Of a stretch of 64,000 nt of DNA, positions 25,253-34,856 are shown piece after piece. The DNA is taken from NCBI RefSeq assembly GCF_012849095.1, contig NZ_CP051680.1:434001-498000 (forward strand), written 5' to 3'. The notes under the pieces were generated by a model that had not been told where the DNA came from, did no database searches, and worked only from the letters and a program-made list of their open reading frames with translations. Source of the stretch: Cohnella herbarum (GTDB lineage: Bacteria; Bacillota; Bacilli; Paenibacillales; Paenibacillaceae). The position numbers and the translations under genes were made by a program. Each line of letters begins with the position of its first letter. Positions within the stretch are counted from its first letter, which is position 1.

Positions 25253-25735
25253 ATGGATATCGTGGAACAAATCGACAAGATCAATCGGCAATTGACGGTG
25301 AAGGGCTATAAGTTGACTCCCCAACGGGAAATTACGCTGAAGGTGCTGCTGGAGAATGAAAAAGATCATTTGAGCGCCGAAGATGTATTTATGTTAGTGA
25401 GATCAAAATTTCCGGATATCGGTCTTGCCACGGTGTATCGTACCTTAGAACTTCTCGCGGAATTGCATATCGTGGAGAAAATGAATTTCGGTGACGGCGT
25501 AGCCCGGTTCGATCTTCGTATCGAAGGTCATGAGCATATGCATCACCACTTGATCTGCAAAGTATGCGGAGCGCTGGAAGAGATCGAAGACGATTGGCTT
25601 CAGGATTTGGAGCAAAAACTCATGCGCGAGCATGGCTTCCAAGTCACGGACCACCGTCTGGATTTCAGAGGGGTATACCACACCTGCAAGAACAACAGCA
25701 AGCCTTGCAAGAGAACCGGCAAAGCCGTATCCTAA
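25253..25735 (+). CDS. fur: Fur family ferric uptake regulator
   Basis: 160 aa from ATG 25253; GTG 25262 is a possible alternative. The winged helix shows YKLTPQREITLKVLLEN and GLATVYRTLELLAEL, almost as in Bacillus Fur. Metal-site residues are in GHEHMHHHLICKVCG and the region after it. The CxxC at CKVC matches a structural zinc site. The C-terminal partner is changed to YHTCKNNSKPC, so the second pair is spaced differently. It would repress iron uptake genes when iron is plentiful. PerR or Zur functions are less likely from the sequence but not excluded. Confidence 0.9.
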   Translation: MDIVEQIDKINRQLTVKGYKLTPQREITLKVLLENEKDHLSAEDVFMLVRSKFPDIGLATVYRTLELLAELHIVEKMNFGDGVARFDLRIEGHEHMHHHLICKVCGALEEIEDDWLQDLEQKLMREHGFQVTDHRLDFRGVYHTCKNNSKPCKRTGKAVS

Positions 25736-25767
25736 CCGCGAGCGGGTTAGTTATATAGAAGTAAGTC

Positions 25768-25799
25768 AAGAAGCCGTCCCTTTCAAGGAACGGCTTCTT
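25768..25799. terminator. Bidirectional terminator between fur and phyH-like gene
   Basis: A 15-bp stem (25768-25782 with 25785-25799) has one mismatch and AAGAAGCC / GGCTTCTT ends, lying between convergent genes. Confidence 0.85.
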
Positions 25800-25825
25800 G
25801 CTGTTTTGCCGATAAGTCGTCATAA

Positions 25826-26623
25826 TTACGAGTCGCGAGTAGCCAGAAGAGGGAACAAAGGCCCTTTAATCGCCGAGTTTTTCTCCAAATTCAAGCTGTG
25901 CGTAATCGCGTGGTCAGCACCGCTGAACGTGATGCCGTCCGGCATATAGATGATGGCGAGCGCCCTGCGGGGACGATCGGTCATATTCGCGTGAGCATAA
26001 TGGAACGTTAATCCATTGTGAAACGTGCAGCTTCCGGCCTTAAGCGGTACGACGACGGGTTTGCGGTCATCGAGCTGGCCTCCTTCGACGTAATCGAAAA
26101 TATTTTGCGGCTCGAGGAAGTCGATTCCGGTAAGTTTGCCGAGCTTATGGGATTTAGGAATGAATGCCATGCAGCCATTTTGTTCATTCACATCGTCAAG
26201 GGCGATCCAGATCGATAACATCCCCTTGTCGGCTTCATTGATCGGCCAGTAAGGCGTATCTTGGTGCCAAGGCGTCGGTTTGGAGTCGTTAGGCATCTTC
26301 CAGAGACCATGGTCATGGAAAAAACGAATTTCATTCGCCCCTGTCAAGGCGAGAGCGGATTGCGCGAATCGATCATGAAAGGAGAATTTCCCCATTCCGC
26401 CATGATCTCTCCACGTATTGACTTTCTGATTTAACACCCGATAATAAAGTCCGTCTTTTTTGTCGGTTTTCACTGAACGATCGCTGTCGGCATGCATCGC
26501 TTCTTCAAGGTATTCCCGCAATTGATCGAGTTCATCCGGCGTAAGCATGTTATCGACTTGTACGAATCCGTTCTCGCGATAGAAATCAACGTGTTTCTCC
26601 GTAATTGGCGTGTTGGCGTTCAT
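25826..26623 (-). CDS. Phytanoyl-CoA dioxygenase (PhyH) family protein
   Basis: 265 aa, ATG preceded by GGAGGAGG. It is a 2-oxoglutarate/Fe(II) oxygenase of the PhyH family. The first iron ligands are in TPWHQDTPYW (H-x-D). The distal His and 2-oxoglutarate Arg lie in LTFHYAHANMTDRPRRALAIIYMP (given as two overlapping blocks, FHYAHANMTD and RPRRALAIIYMP). The substrate is unknown; bacterial members hydroxylate small molecules. It is divergent from an AraC regulator at 26809 that probably controls it. Confidence 0.9.
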   Translation of the reverse strand: MNANTPITEKHVDFYRENGFVQVDNMLTPDELDQLREYLEEAMHADSDRSVKTDKKDGLYYRVLNQKVNTWRDHGGMGKFSFHDRFAQSALALTGANEIRFFHDHGLWKMPNDSKPTPWHQDTPYWPINEADKGMLSIWIALDDVNEQNGCMAFIPKSHKLGKLTGIDFLEPQNIFDYVEGGQLDDRKPVVVPLKAGSCTFHNGLTFHYAHANMTDRPRRALAIIYMPDGITFSGADHAITHSLNLEKNSAIKGPLFPLLATRDS

Positions 26624-26757
26624 GATCTAATTCCTCCTCCGTAATGGGTACGCTCTTATCGTACAAGACGATGAGGAAAGATGGGATGGAGAGACTTCGC
26701 AACTTTTTGTAATAAAGTCGAATCTTTGATTGCCCGATGATTAAAGGAATTGCCGCG

Positions 26758-26766
26758 TGATATAAT
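26758..26766 (+). promoter_or_regulatory. Extended -10 promoter element for the AraC gene
   Basis: TGATATAAT (26758-26766) fits a TGnTATAAT extended -10, 43 nt before the start. No good -35 is seen. Confidence 0.5.
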
Positions 26767-26808
26767 GGGAAAAAATACGGAAGTCGAACAACTATGGGGT
26801 GATCGAAA

Positions 26809-27744
26809 ATGGTAAATGCTTATCGGGTCGATTATAGAACGTTATCCCCCTACGTCCGTTTCGTTCATGAAGTCGTGATTCCTCCAGGTGCCCATAATCC
26901 GGAAAGGTACATTTACGATCACGAATTCATCTATGTCGTGAAGGGAAGCGGGTCGCTCAGAATAGAGGATAAGACGTACGTCATGAACCCCGGCGATCTA
27001 CTCTACATTCGTCCGCAAAGAGCGAACGAGATGTTCGTTTCGGACGATGAACCTATGCATTGCTTTGCGGTACATTTCGACTATGTATTCCTGGGGGAAT
27101 CGGCGGATTTCTCACCTTATGGAGTATATCTTGACCGAAAGTCGGATGAAGCATCGCCTGACGCGAATTGGCTGCTGGCCCGGCCTGATGCCGAACTGAT
27201 CGATATGGTTATTCCGGAACGGATGACTCCCGTCCGCGTGCATCAGTTTTTCGAAGCATTCAGGGAGTTAAACGCGCGCTTTCAAGATACGAGGGCCAAT
27301 GCCCAGATCGGGCTGAAGTCCTCCATGCTGAATCTGATCGGGTTGATCGACCAAGAGTTAACGACGGAAGAAGGCATCTGGATCGGTCATTCTCACGCGG
27401 ACGTAATGCTGGATGCCATCCATTATATGAAACAAAACTATACCGGAAAAATTACCCTCCCGACGCTCGCCGCCAGAGCGATGCTGTCGCCTAAATATTT
27501 CGGAACGTTGTTCAAGCAAGCGACAGGTCAAAGCGTTGCCCAATATGTGTTGCATCTTAGACTCGAGGAAGCGAAGAGGCTCCTCCGGGAAAATACGTTA
27601 ACGGTGGAACAGATTGCCGAACGCGTGGGAATCGGAGATTTGTTTTACTTCAGCAAGCTGTTCAAGAAATCGGAGGGACTTTCTCCCAAGCGTTATGCGG
27701 ACTCCTTGAAATGGCTCGGCTTCAATGGAAAACAAAGGACATAA
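26809..27744 (+). CDS. AraC family regulator with cupin sensor domain
   Basis: 311 aa, ATG after GGGGTGATC. The N-terminal cupin (~15-110) shows HEFIYVVKGSGSLRIED and NPGDLLYIRP. The C-terminal AraC pair of helix-turn-helices (~205-305) shows ITLPTLAARAMLSPKYFGTLFKQ and TVEQIAERVGIGDLFYFSKLFK. Such proteins sense sugars. The divergent PhyH gene is the obvious candidate target. Confidence 0.92.
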   Translation: MVNAYRVDYRTLSPYVRFVHEVVIPPGAHNPERYIYDHEFIYVVKGSGSLRIEDKTYVMNPGDLLYIRPQRANEMFVSDDEPMHCFAVHFDYVFLGESADFSPYGVYLDRKSDEASPDANWLLARPDAELIDMVIPERMTPVRVHQFFEAFRELNARFQDTRANAQIGLKSSMLNLIGLIDQELTTEEGIWIGHSHADVMLDAIHYMKQNYTGKITLPTLAARAMLSPKYFGTLFKQATGQSVAQYVLHLRLEEAKRLLRENTLTVEQIAERVGIGDLFYFSKLFKKSEGLSPKRYADSLKWLGFNGKQRT

Positions 27745-27748
27745 TCAA

Positions 27749-27796
27749 AAATACCCCGAGCATGGCGATTATCGTCACGTCCAGGGTATTTCTTTC
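27749..27796. terminator. Stem-loop between convergent genes
   Basis: AAATACCC (27749-27756) pairs with GGGTATTT (27784-27791); TCTTTC follows on the plus strand. The loop is 27 nt. It serves the AraC gene and possibly the small membrane gene on the minus strand. Confidence 0.65.
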
Positions 27797-27800
27797 TTTA

Positions 27801-28001
27801 TTATCCGTTGCGCAGCCGTTTCTTTAATGCGGCATAACGACGAATTCCGTTAACCCCCACGAGGAGTCCGACTGCAATTAGAAATATGCCGATCCATACT
27901 CTGTCGATGAACAAATCCGTAACTCCGAAAACAACGCATATTAGACCGAGAACGGACAGAATAAGCGGATTGGGTTGTTTGGCTTGCGATTGCCGACTCA
28001 T
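27801..28001 (-). CDS. Small two-helix membrane protein
   Basis: 66 aa. ATG 28001 follows AGGAGGTG at good spacing. Two hydrophobic helices (~13-31 and ~36-52) are separated by a short polar turn, with basic ends (RRYAALKKRLRNG). I do not recognise the family. It is divergent from the secreted protein gene at 28132. Confidence 0.72.
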   Translation of the reverse strand: MSRQSQAKQPNPLILSVLGLICVVFGVTDLFIDRVWIGIFLIAVGLLVGVNGIRRYAALKKRLRNG

Positions 28002-28131
28002 GTGCCACCTCCTGTCTGATGTCTTACATTATCCTCAAAGTATAGCTGAAATGGATGATTTGCGCAGAATAATTTATTTTGCCGAGGAGACCTTAAGGAG
28101 CGTAAATCATTATATCGAGGAGGTTATTCGC

Positions 28132-28683
28132 TTGAAAAAGTTTCTGGTCGGCTTTATGATGTTCGGGTGTCTTGCCATGGTTCTTATGATTCCTGCTTTC
28201 GCCGAAACGACGGTCAGCAAGTCGAAGACGGACGGAGTAACGCCGCTTAGCACTCCTGGCATTAACAAGACGTATTCTCCGGGCACGGGGAATGGAATGA
28301 CCAATCGAATGATGCCTAACGGAACGCCGTCAAACGGCTACTATTACAACAACTTAAACGGTACGCGTACGGGTACCGGGAACGGTATGGGATCTTACGG
28401 AACGTATGGCACGGGGAACTATGGAACGTACGGGACCGGCAATTATGGAATGTATGGCACCGATGGCAATTACGGGGCTTACGATTCGACGAGAATGAAC
28501 ACGTACAGACCATACGGCAACACCTACAGGCCTTACAATACGAACCTGACCACTCGCACGAACCATACGGTCAGAGCGATGGAAACGACGGCTAAAAGAA
28601 GCTTCAACTGGGGTTGGTTAGGCTTGCTAGGTTTATTCGGACTTGCGGGCATGCGCAGCCGGAGCAGCGACGAAGCGCGGTAA
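28132..28683 (+). CDS. Secreted Gly/Tyr/Asn-rich protein with C-terminal WGxxGxxG segment
   Basis: 183 aa. TTG 28132 is chosen, 8 nt after GAGGAGG, because it places a signal peptide (LKKFLVGF, hydrophobic core, IPAFAE) at the N-terminus. The middle (~60-140) is low complexity with repeats of the type GTGNYGTY. The C-terminus has NWGWLGLLGLFGLAGM followed by RSRSSDEAR, matching the WGxxGxxG sorting-like tail: Trp-Gly motif, hydrophobic helix, basic end. The product is likely exported and held at the membrane by the tail. Its function is unknown to me. Confidence 0.78.
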   Translation: MKKFLVGFMMFGCLAMVLMIPAFAETTVSKSKTDGVTPLSTPGINKTYSPGTGNGMTNRMMPNGTPSNGYYYNNLNGTRTGTGNGMGSYGTYGTGNYGTYGTGNYGMYGTDGNYGAYDSTRMNTYRPYGNTYRPYNTNLTTRTNHTVRAMETTAKRSFNWGWLGLLGLFGLAGMRSRSSDEAR

Positions 28684-28703
28684 TCAGCTTTAACGTAGAT
28701 AAG

Positions 28704-28743
28704 GGCCGTTCCTCAAGCTGATTTAACGGCTTGCGGAACGGCC
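28704..28743. terminator. Bidirectional terminator between 28132 and xpt
   Basis: GGCCGTTCC (28704-28712) pairs with GGAACGGCC (28735-28743), with an inner CAAGC/GCTTG stem; GCTTTTGCTT follows. Confidence 0.85.
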
Positions 28744-28751
28744 GCTTTTGC

Positions 28752-29351
<600 letters not shown>

Positions 29352-29490
29352 TTAACATGCGTGATCAAGTTAGTGGATAATCATATTTGTTAGCATAAAA
29401 TTATGATAAACTGATACCGACAAACGGAAAGGTGACTCTCCTAGAGGCGAGATCGCCTTTTGTTGCCTATAGATGAAGGAGCGTCGGGGG

Positions 29491-31365
29491 ATGAACGGAT
29501 TTTGGCGCGGGGTAAAGAAGAGACTGACTTGGCCGGCGGACAGAATGGAAGGGAAGCTGTTCGTCGTCTTTTTGTTTTTGATTATTTTGCCCATAGGTGT
29601 GCTTAGTTATATTTCCGCCCAACGTTACACGGACTCCATCGAACGCAATACGGTCACCTATGTTTCCCAAGTATCGGATCTTATGATCAGTAAATTGGAT
29701 GACTACATGGAAGATATGAAAAAAATCTCGATCATTCCTTCGTACTTAGCGGAGATTAAATCCGGTTTGAAGGAATCTAACCGCTATTATGAAAGCCTTC
29801 CCATGAAGTCTAAGGATATCGGCACGGATTTGAACGCCGGAAGGACGGCGCTTTCGGACGAACAACTCCAGTTGCTCAGGCGCGTGGAAGGCAGTATTTA
29901 TTTTCTGAACAACATTAAGAACGGCGCCAACACGGTCTATCTGTTCGATCGTTACGGACATTCTTACTTCGTGACGAAGAGCGGCGGCGTGCGTCCGGAC
30001 TTGAAATCGGTGTACCCGGAATGGAGGAAGCTCGCCTACGATGCCCACGGCTATCCCGTCCTGGTCAGCACGCAAGAGGTAAGCGGGAATACGACGGGTA
30101 GCCGTTACGTCTTCACGATCGTTCGGGAGATCATCGATACGACTTACGAATCTCTGGGACTGATCGCCGTAGACGCCAATATCATCGTGATCGAGAACAT
30201 CGTCAAGGATCTGGACAAAGCGACGCACGGAACGACGTTGATCGTCGATCATACGGGGCGGGTCGTCTACGACAGCGAGAAGAAATATTTAGGGCAGAAC
30301 ATGAATCCAGGCGACATGCTCCAAGCATCGGGGGAAGAAGGCAGCTTCCATACGACAATAGACGGCAAGCACGTTCTGACGATCTATGAGCAATCGCGGA
30401 ATACGGGTTGGAAAATCTTCATTACGATCCCGGAAAAAGAATTGATGGGGGACGCGCTTAGAATTCGAGGGTTCACGTTAGTATCGGCGGTATTGATTAT
30501 CGGCTTCGCCTTGTTGATCTCGCTTATTTTCACGTTTACGTTAACGAAACCGCTGCGGTCTCTCGTACGCATGATGAAGGTCGTCCAAACGGGTAACCTC
30601 GACGTTACGTTCCCTGTAAGAAGAAGAGACGAGATCGGGTTAGTCGGCAGCGCCTTCAACCGGATGATCGTACGCGTCAAGAGCTTGGTAGAGGACGTGT
30701 ATATGGCCGGTCAACGCAAGAAGGAAGCGGAGCTCGAAGCGTTACAGAACCAGATCAACCCGCACTTCATCTATAACACCTTGGAATCGATTCGCATGAC
30801 CGCCGTCATTAACGATGACGTCGAAGTGAGCGACATGACGCAGCTGCTCGGGAAACTGCTTCGATACGGAATGGGGACCGGAACGGAGAAGGTACCTCTT
30901 AGAATGGAGCTTGAGCATCTGAACATGTACATGCAACTGCTTAATTATCGATATGGCAATCGGTTCGTGCTGGAGATCGTTAACGTAACCGATCCCGATT
31001 TGCCCGTCATGAAGCTTCTTTTTCAACCGATCGTGGAGAACGCGCTCTATCATGGCATGGATGAGTCCAAGCCCGCCATGATCATTCGGTTAGTTCATGA
31101 GCAGGCGGGGACGGATCATCTGTTTACGATTACGGACGACGGGGTCGGAATGTCGGAGGCCGATCTGACTCGTCTGCGAAGAAGGTTAAACGAACCTAAG
31201 ACAGCGCATGAGAACAACGGTCGAGGCATCGGATTGCGCAACGTGCACGAGAGATTAAAGCTGTTGTTCGGCGAAAACTATGGAATAAGCATCGAAAGCG
31301 CGGTAGGAGCGGGGACGTCGGTTACGGTTCGGCTGCCCCGCGCGATGACGAAAGGGGATCAGTGA
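29491..31365 (+). CDS. YesM-type sensor histidine kinase
   Basis: 624 aa from ATG 29491 (AAGGAG at 29476-29481). TM1 is LFVVFLFLIILPIGVLSYI (~22-42). An extracellular Cache-like region (~45-325) follows, then TM2 LVSAVLIIGFALLISLIF (~332) and HAMP (~355-405). QNQINPHFIYNTLES carries the phospho-acceptor H425, and the HATPase has LFQPIVENALYHGM and DDGVGMS. It is paired with the regulator gene 1 nt downstream. The nearest transporter genes are the mannan-locus permeases at 33008, a likely target system. Confidence 0.94.
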   Translation: MNGFWRGVKKRLTWPADRMEGKLFVVFLFLIILPIGVLSYISAQRYTDSIERNTVTYVSQVSDLMISKLDDYMEDMKKISIIPSYLAEIKSGLKESNRYYESLPMKSKDIGTDLNAGRTALSDEQLQLLRRVEGSIYFLNNIKNGANTVYLFDRYGHSYFVTKSGGVRPDLKSVYPEWRKLAYDAHGYPVLVSTQEVSGNTTGSRYVFTIVREIIDTTYESLGLIAVDANIIVIENIVKDLDKATHGTTLIVDHTGRVVYDSEKKYLGQNMNPGDMLQASGEEGSFHTTIDGKHVLTIYEQSRNTGWKIFITIPEKELMGDALRIRGFTLVSAVLIIGFALLISLIFTFTLTKPLRSLVRMMKVVQTGNLDVTFPVRRRDEIGLVGSAFNRMIVRVKSLVEDVYMAGQRKKEAELEALQNQINPHFIYNTLESIRMTAVINDDVEVSDMTQLLGKLLRYGMGTGTEKVPLRMELEHLNMYMQLLNYRYGNRFVLEIVNVTDPDLPVMKLLFQPIVENALYHGMDESKPAMIIRLVHEQAGTDHLFTITDDGVGMSEADLTRLRRRLNEPKTAHENNGRGIGLRNVHERLKLLFGENYGISIESAVGAGTSVTVRLPRAMTKGDQ

Positions 31366-31366
31366 C

Positions 31367-32869
31367 ATGGTTAACATAGTCGTCGTAGACGATGAAGAAA
31401 GAATCCGTAAAGGGCTGGCCAAGCTGATCACTCAAGCGGGCAGAGAATTTCATGTGACCGGCATCTTCGCGGGGGCTCAGGAATTGTTGGCGGGAATCGA
31501 TGCGATATCGGTAGATCTCGTCATTACGGATATCAAGATGCCGGTCATGAACGGATTAGAGCTTATAGAGAAGTTGCAGGCCCGATATCCCGGATTGAAA
31601 CTCGCGATTATTAGCGGGTTCGACGATTTTATCTTTGCCCGGCAAGCGCTTCGCTTCGGAGTCCAAGATTATTTACTGAAGCCCGTCGACAAAGCAGAGC
31701 TTGCGAAAATGCTCTATCAAGTGAGAGATAAGCTGGAACAGGAATATGCGATGATCAAAGAAAATCAGGATGAGCGGCTGAAGCTATTGCTGTTCAATGA
31801 TGCGGAATCGTTGCCCAAGCATATAAGGCTGGAAGCTTGCCGTCAATTGGAGCAATGGCCGTTGTTTCAAGACGCTTATGCCGTGTTCGTGCTGCGCGGA
31901 AACCCGCGAATGTCGCACGAGCAGATGAGCTCGGTAACCGCGGCATGGTTACCGAAATCGGTTCTGCTGGAATGGGACGAGCGAATGATCCTGATTGTAG
32001 GAATACATAACTCCGAGCATGCGGATCGGGTGAGAGAGCTAGGTCAGACGCTGCTGCACCGATTGCCCGTTAACCAAGAAGCGCGTATAGGCGGCAGCGA
32101 TGTGTTTCGCGGTACGACTTGGCTGCGCGAAGCGTTCCGCCAAGGCGATCAAGCGATGCAACAAGCTTGGTACGATGCGGGCAAGCGGGCATTCTCCGAT
32201 TACGCTAGAAAATCGCGGAAGCCACATTCCATCAAGCATTTGCTTGTTTTGTTGGATAGCGAATTCCAAGAAGAGATGGCTTTATCCGATTATGTTAAAG
32301 CTCAGGAAGCCGTTCAACGGTGGTTTCGGCAATGTATAGCGCTTATGCCGGGTTGGAATGAACTGCGCGAAGGCTGCGAGACGGTGTTGGCGCTAATCGG
32401 TAGGTATATGCCGGAGCAAAGGAACGAACAGGAGGAAAGGAGCGTTTCCTGCGAACCGGGGCATTACGGAAACAAGGAAATATTCTCGTCCTATTTCCTC
32501 GGGGAAGTGGACAAGCTGTTCGTTCTGTTGCGTCAGTCCCGGCAGGAGAATCGGGTAGTCGAAACCGTAAAGCAGTATATTCATCAGCATTTCTCGGAGG
32601 AGCTGGAACTGAACAAACTCGCGGAGGAAGTGTACTTGACTCCTAGTTATTTAAGCAAGCTGTTCAAGACCGAGACCGGGGAGACGATTACCGATTTCTT
32701 GATCTCGGTGCGGATCGATCGCGCGAAAGACTGGCTTAGGGAGAAGAACGCGTTGAAAACGTACGAGGTCGGAGAGAGGGTCGGATACGCGGATCCGGCT
32801 TATTTCAACAAAGTGTTCAAGAAGGTTGTCGGATGTACCCCGAAAGAATTCAAGGATCGTGTTAGGTGA
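31367..32869 (+). CDS. YesN-type response regulator with AraC output domain
   Basis: 500 aa. The ATG lies 1 nt after the kinase stop, with AAGGGGAT before it. The receiver has VVDDEERI, phospho-acceptor D55 in LVITDIKMPVMNG, and LLKPVDK. The C-terminal AraC domain (~400-500) shows ELELNKLAEEVYLTPSYLSKLFK and KTYEVGERVGYADPAYFNKVFK. It would switch on sugar uptake genes when the partner kinase is active. The permease promoter lies ~60 nt beyond its stop. Confidence 0.94.
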   Translation: MVNIVVVDDEERIRKGLAKLITQAGREFHVTGIFAGAQELLAGIDAISVDLVITDIKMPVMNGLELIEKLQARYPGLKLAIISGFDDFIFARQALRFGVQDYLLKPVDKAELAKMLYQVRDKLEQEYAMIKENQDERLKLLLFNDAESLPKHIRLEACRQLEQWPLFQDAYAVFVLRGNPRMSHEQMSSVTAAWLPKSVLLEWDERMILIVGIHNSEHADRVRELGQTLLHRLPVNQEARIGGSDVFRGTTWLREAFRQGDQAMQQAWYDAGKRAFSDYARKSRKPHSIKHLLVLLDSEFQEEMALSDYVKAQEAVQRWFRQCIALMPGWNELREGCETVLALIGRYMPEQRNEQEERSVSCEPGHYGNKEIFSSYFLGEVDKLFVLLRQSRQENRVVETVKQYIHQHFSEELELNKLAEEVYLTPSYLSKLFKTETGETITDFLISVRIDRAKDWLREKNALKTYEVGERVGYADPAYFNKVFKKVVGCTPKEFKDRVR

Positions 32870-32910
32870 ATATTATCTAAATTGAAGACAATTAAAACAA
32901 ACACAACACC

Positions 32911-32939
32911 TTAAATTAAATAACAAAACCCGCTATAAT
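32911..32939 (+). promoter_or_regulatory. Promoter of the mannan-locus permease genes
   Basis: TATAAT (32934-32939) is preceded at 17 nt by a weak -35, TTAAAT (32911-32916). A poor -35 is consistent with an activator-dependent promoter, for which the upstream YesN regulator is a candidate. Confidence 0.55.
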
Positions 32940-32944
32940 CATAC

Positions 32945-32958
32945 TGAAAGCGTTTGCT
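32945..32958 (+). promoter_or_regulatory. cre-like site (CcpA)
   Basis: TGAAAGCGTTTGCT matches the Bacillus cre consensus at nearly every fixed position and covers the predicted transcription start. It suggests carbon catabolite repression of the permease genes. Confidence 0.55.
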
Positions 32959-33007
32959 TAATGGACGTTCGATTAAATAGACGAATCAGGATTAGGGGGA
33001 TTTAAGG

Positions 33008-33883
33008 ATGAACATCAGCTATAAAACGCAGAAATACATCATCCTGTTCGGGTTTCTTACCATTCCCGTCGCGTTGTTGTGCGCGTTCTCGTTGTATCCG
33101 GCGGCGGCTTTGTTTTACTTCAGCCTAACGGATTGGGACGGGTTAGGTTACGATCAGACCTGGATCGGATTCGCGAACTACAAGGAAATTCTTATGAGAC
33201 CGGAAATCTTCGGCGCGTTCAAGAACAATTTGTACTATTTCGGCGGCGGAGTTCTGCAAACCGCGATCGCGCTTTATTTCGCGATCGTCCTTAACGGACG
33301 GCTGCGCGGGAAGTACGTCTTTAGGGTTCTGCTTTTCCTGCCGTACGTTCTGCATAGCGTCGCGACCGTAATTATGTTTAAGAATCTATACCATGCCGAA
33401 TACGGCTCTCTTAACGTGTTCTTGGGTGCGATCGGGCTGGAGTCCTGGCAGCAGCTGTGGCTGGGAAACCCCCACCTCGTGAATTTTTCCTTGGCGTTCA
33501 TTTCGATGTGGAAGTATTTCGGGCTCAGCATGGTTATCTTTCTCGGCGCTTTGCAGTCGATTCCTAAGGATTTGTACGAGGCTTCGACGATCGACGGCGC
33601 GTCCAGTTGGCAATCGTTCCGGTTCATTACGTTGCCTAGCCTGCGCAGAGTCATCGAGCTGATGCTGATTCTCACCTTGACCGGAGCGCTTGAGGCGTTC
33701 GATATTCCGTTTATTATGATGCTCGGGGCTAACGGTACTTCTACCTTCGTCATACAGACGGTCGATATGGCATTCAAATTCGAGAATTTCGGATTGGCGT
33801 CCGCGATGGCCGTCGTGCTGCTCTTCATCGTACTATTCTTTATTTTCATCCAGAGAAAAGTGCTGTTCAGGGGGGATCATTGA
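33008..33883 (+). CDS. ABC sugar transporter permease (MalF/UgpA type), mannan locus
   Basis: 291 aa, ATG after AGGGGGAT. Six membrane segments are predicted. The EAA loop is YEASTIDGASSWQSFRFITLPS (~195), within LYEASTIDGASSW and FRFITLPS. The second permease follows, with starts and stops nearly touching. Its binding protein is probably the lipoprotein at 40418, 5.7 kb away behind the mannan enzymes. No ATPase gene accompanies it. Confidence 0.93.
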   Translation: MNISYKTQKYIILFGFLTIPVALLCAFSLYPAAALFYFSLTDWDGLGYDQTWIGFANYKEILMRPEIFGAFKNNLYYFGGGVLQTAIALYFAIVLNGRLRGKYVFRVLLFLPYVLHSVATVIMFKNLYHAEYGSLNVFLGAIGLESWQQLWLGNPHLVNFSLAFISMWKYFGLSMVIFLGALQSIPKDLYEASTIDGASSWQSFRFITLPSLRRVIELMLILTLTGALEAFDIPFIMMLGANGTSTFVIQTVDMAFKFENFGLASAMAVVLLFIVLFFIFIQRKVLFRGDH

Positions 33884-33885
33884 CG

Positions 33886-34713
33886 ATGGTAAAAACTCCG
33901 GGTTACGTCCAAGCCTTCAAATACTTTACTTTACTCGTTGCCGTCATCATCGTATTTTTCCCGATTTATTCGGTCTTCGTCGGCGCTTTCAAAACAAAGG
34001 TCGAATTCTATCAATCCGGGCTGAGCCTCCCGCATGACTTCTTTAACTTCGAAAATTTTCAACGGGTCTTCAAAGTCGGCAAGCTCGGGCTCGGTTTTCA
34101 GAATATATTCGTCATCTTGGCCGTATCGCTAACGGGGAATGTCATTATCGGAACGATGGTGGCTTACGCGCTCGGTCGCTTCGACTTCGCTTTGAAGAAG
34201 CCCATTATGGCTTTGTATCTGATCGCTCAGGTGATCCCGCTAGTCACGACGCAAGTGGCTACGTTTAGCGTCATTAAGGCGCTTGGCGTGTATAACACGA
34301 TCAAAGCTCCGATGTTGCTGTATTTAGGCGCCGACGTGCTGCAGATCGTGATTTACTTGCAATTCGTCGCGAGCATTCCGAAGGATCTCGACGAGAACGC
34401 GATGGTAGAGGGAGCGTCGTTATTCAAAATCTATCGCTCGATTATTTTCCCGTTGCTCGCTCCCGCCACCGCTACCTTAATCATCCTGAAGACAATTTCG
34501 ATCTACAACGACTTTTACACGCCGTACTTATACATGCCGTCGCAGAAGCTCAAAGTCGTCTCAACGGCCATTTACAGCTTCGTCGGTCCGAATGCGGCGC
34601 AGCTTAACGTGATTTCCGCTGGCATTCTCATTATTTTTATCCCGACCGTGCTGATCTTCTTGTTCCTCCAACGTTACATTTTCGCCGGGGTTACGAATGG
34701 AGCCGTCAAATAA
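33886..34713 (+). CDS. ABC sugar transporter permease (MalG/UgpE type), mannan locus
   Basis: 275 aa. ATG 33886 lies 8 nt after the GGGGGGATC run, while TTG 33880 overlaps the previous stop and is too close. It has six membrane segments, a MalG-like N-terminus (FFPIYSVFVGAFKTKVEFY) and the EAA motif DLDENAMVEGASLFKIYRSI. It completes the permease pair. A short gap follows to lacI, with its own operator. Confidence 0.93.
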   Translation: MVKTPGYVQAFKYFTLLVAVIIVFFPIYSVFVGAFKTKVEFYQSGLSLPHDFFNFENFQRVFKVGKLGLGFQNIFVILAVSLTGNVIIGTMVAYALGRFDFALKKPIMALYLIAQVIPLVTTQVATFSVIKALGVYNTIKAPMLLYLGADVLQIVIYLQFVASIPKDLDENAMVEGASLFKIYRSIIFPLLAPATATLIILKTISIYNDFYTPYLYMPSQKLKVVSTAIYSFVGPNAAQLNVISAGILIIFIPTVLIFLFLQRYIFAGVTNGAVK

Positions 34714-34801
34714 GCTGGATCGGTTCGTTCGGCGACGAAGAGTACCTCTTACGGAGAGTACCGCTGCCGAAAAGTACCGCTAACGAAACGGGTATGTTAT
34801 G

Positions 34802-34821
34802 ATAACAAAAGAATTTGTTAT
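34802..34821. promoter_or_regulatory. Operator-like palindrome upstream of lacI (mannan locus)
   Basis: ATAACAAA (34802-34809), 4 nt, TTTGTTAT (34814-34821): a perfect 8-bp inverted repeat 35 nt before the lacI start. The same AACAAA-N4-TTTGTT core recurs ahead of the GH113 gene at 36733-36760. Confidence 0.75.
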
Positions 34822-34856
34822 TATCGTCGATTCGAATGGGCGGAGTGAAAGAGATC

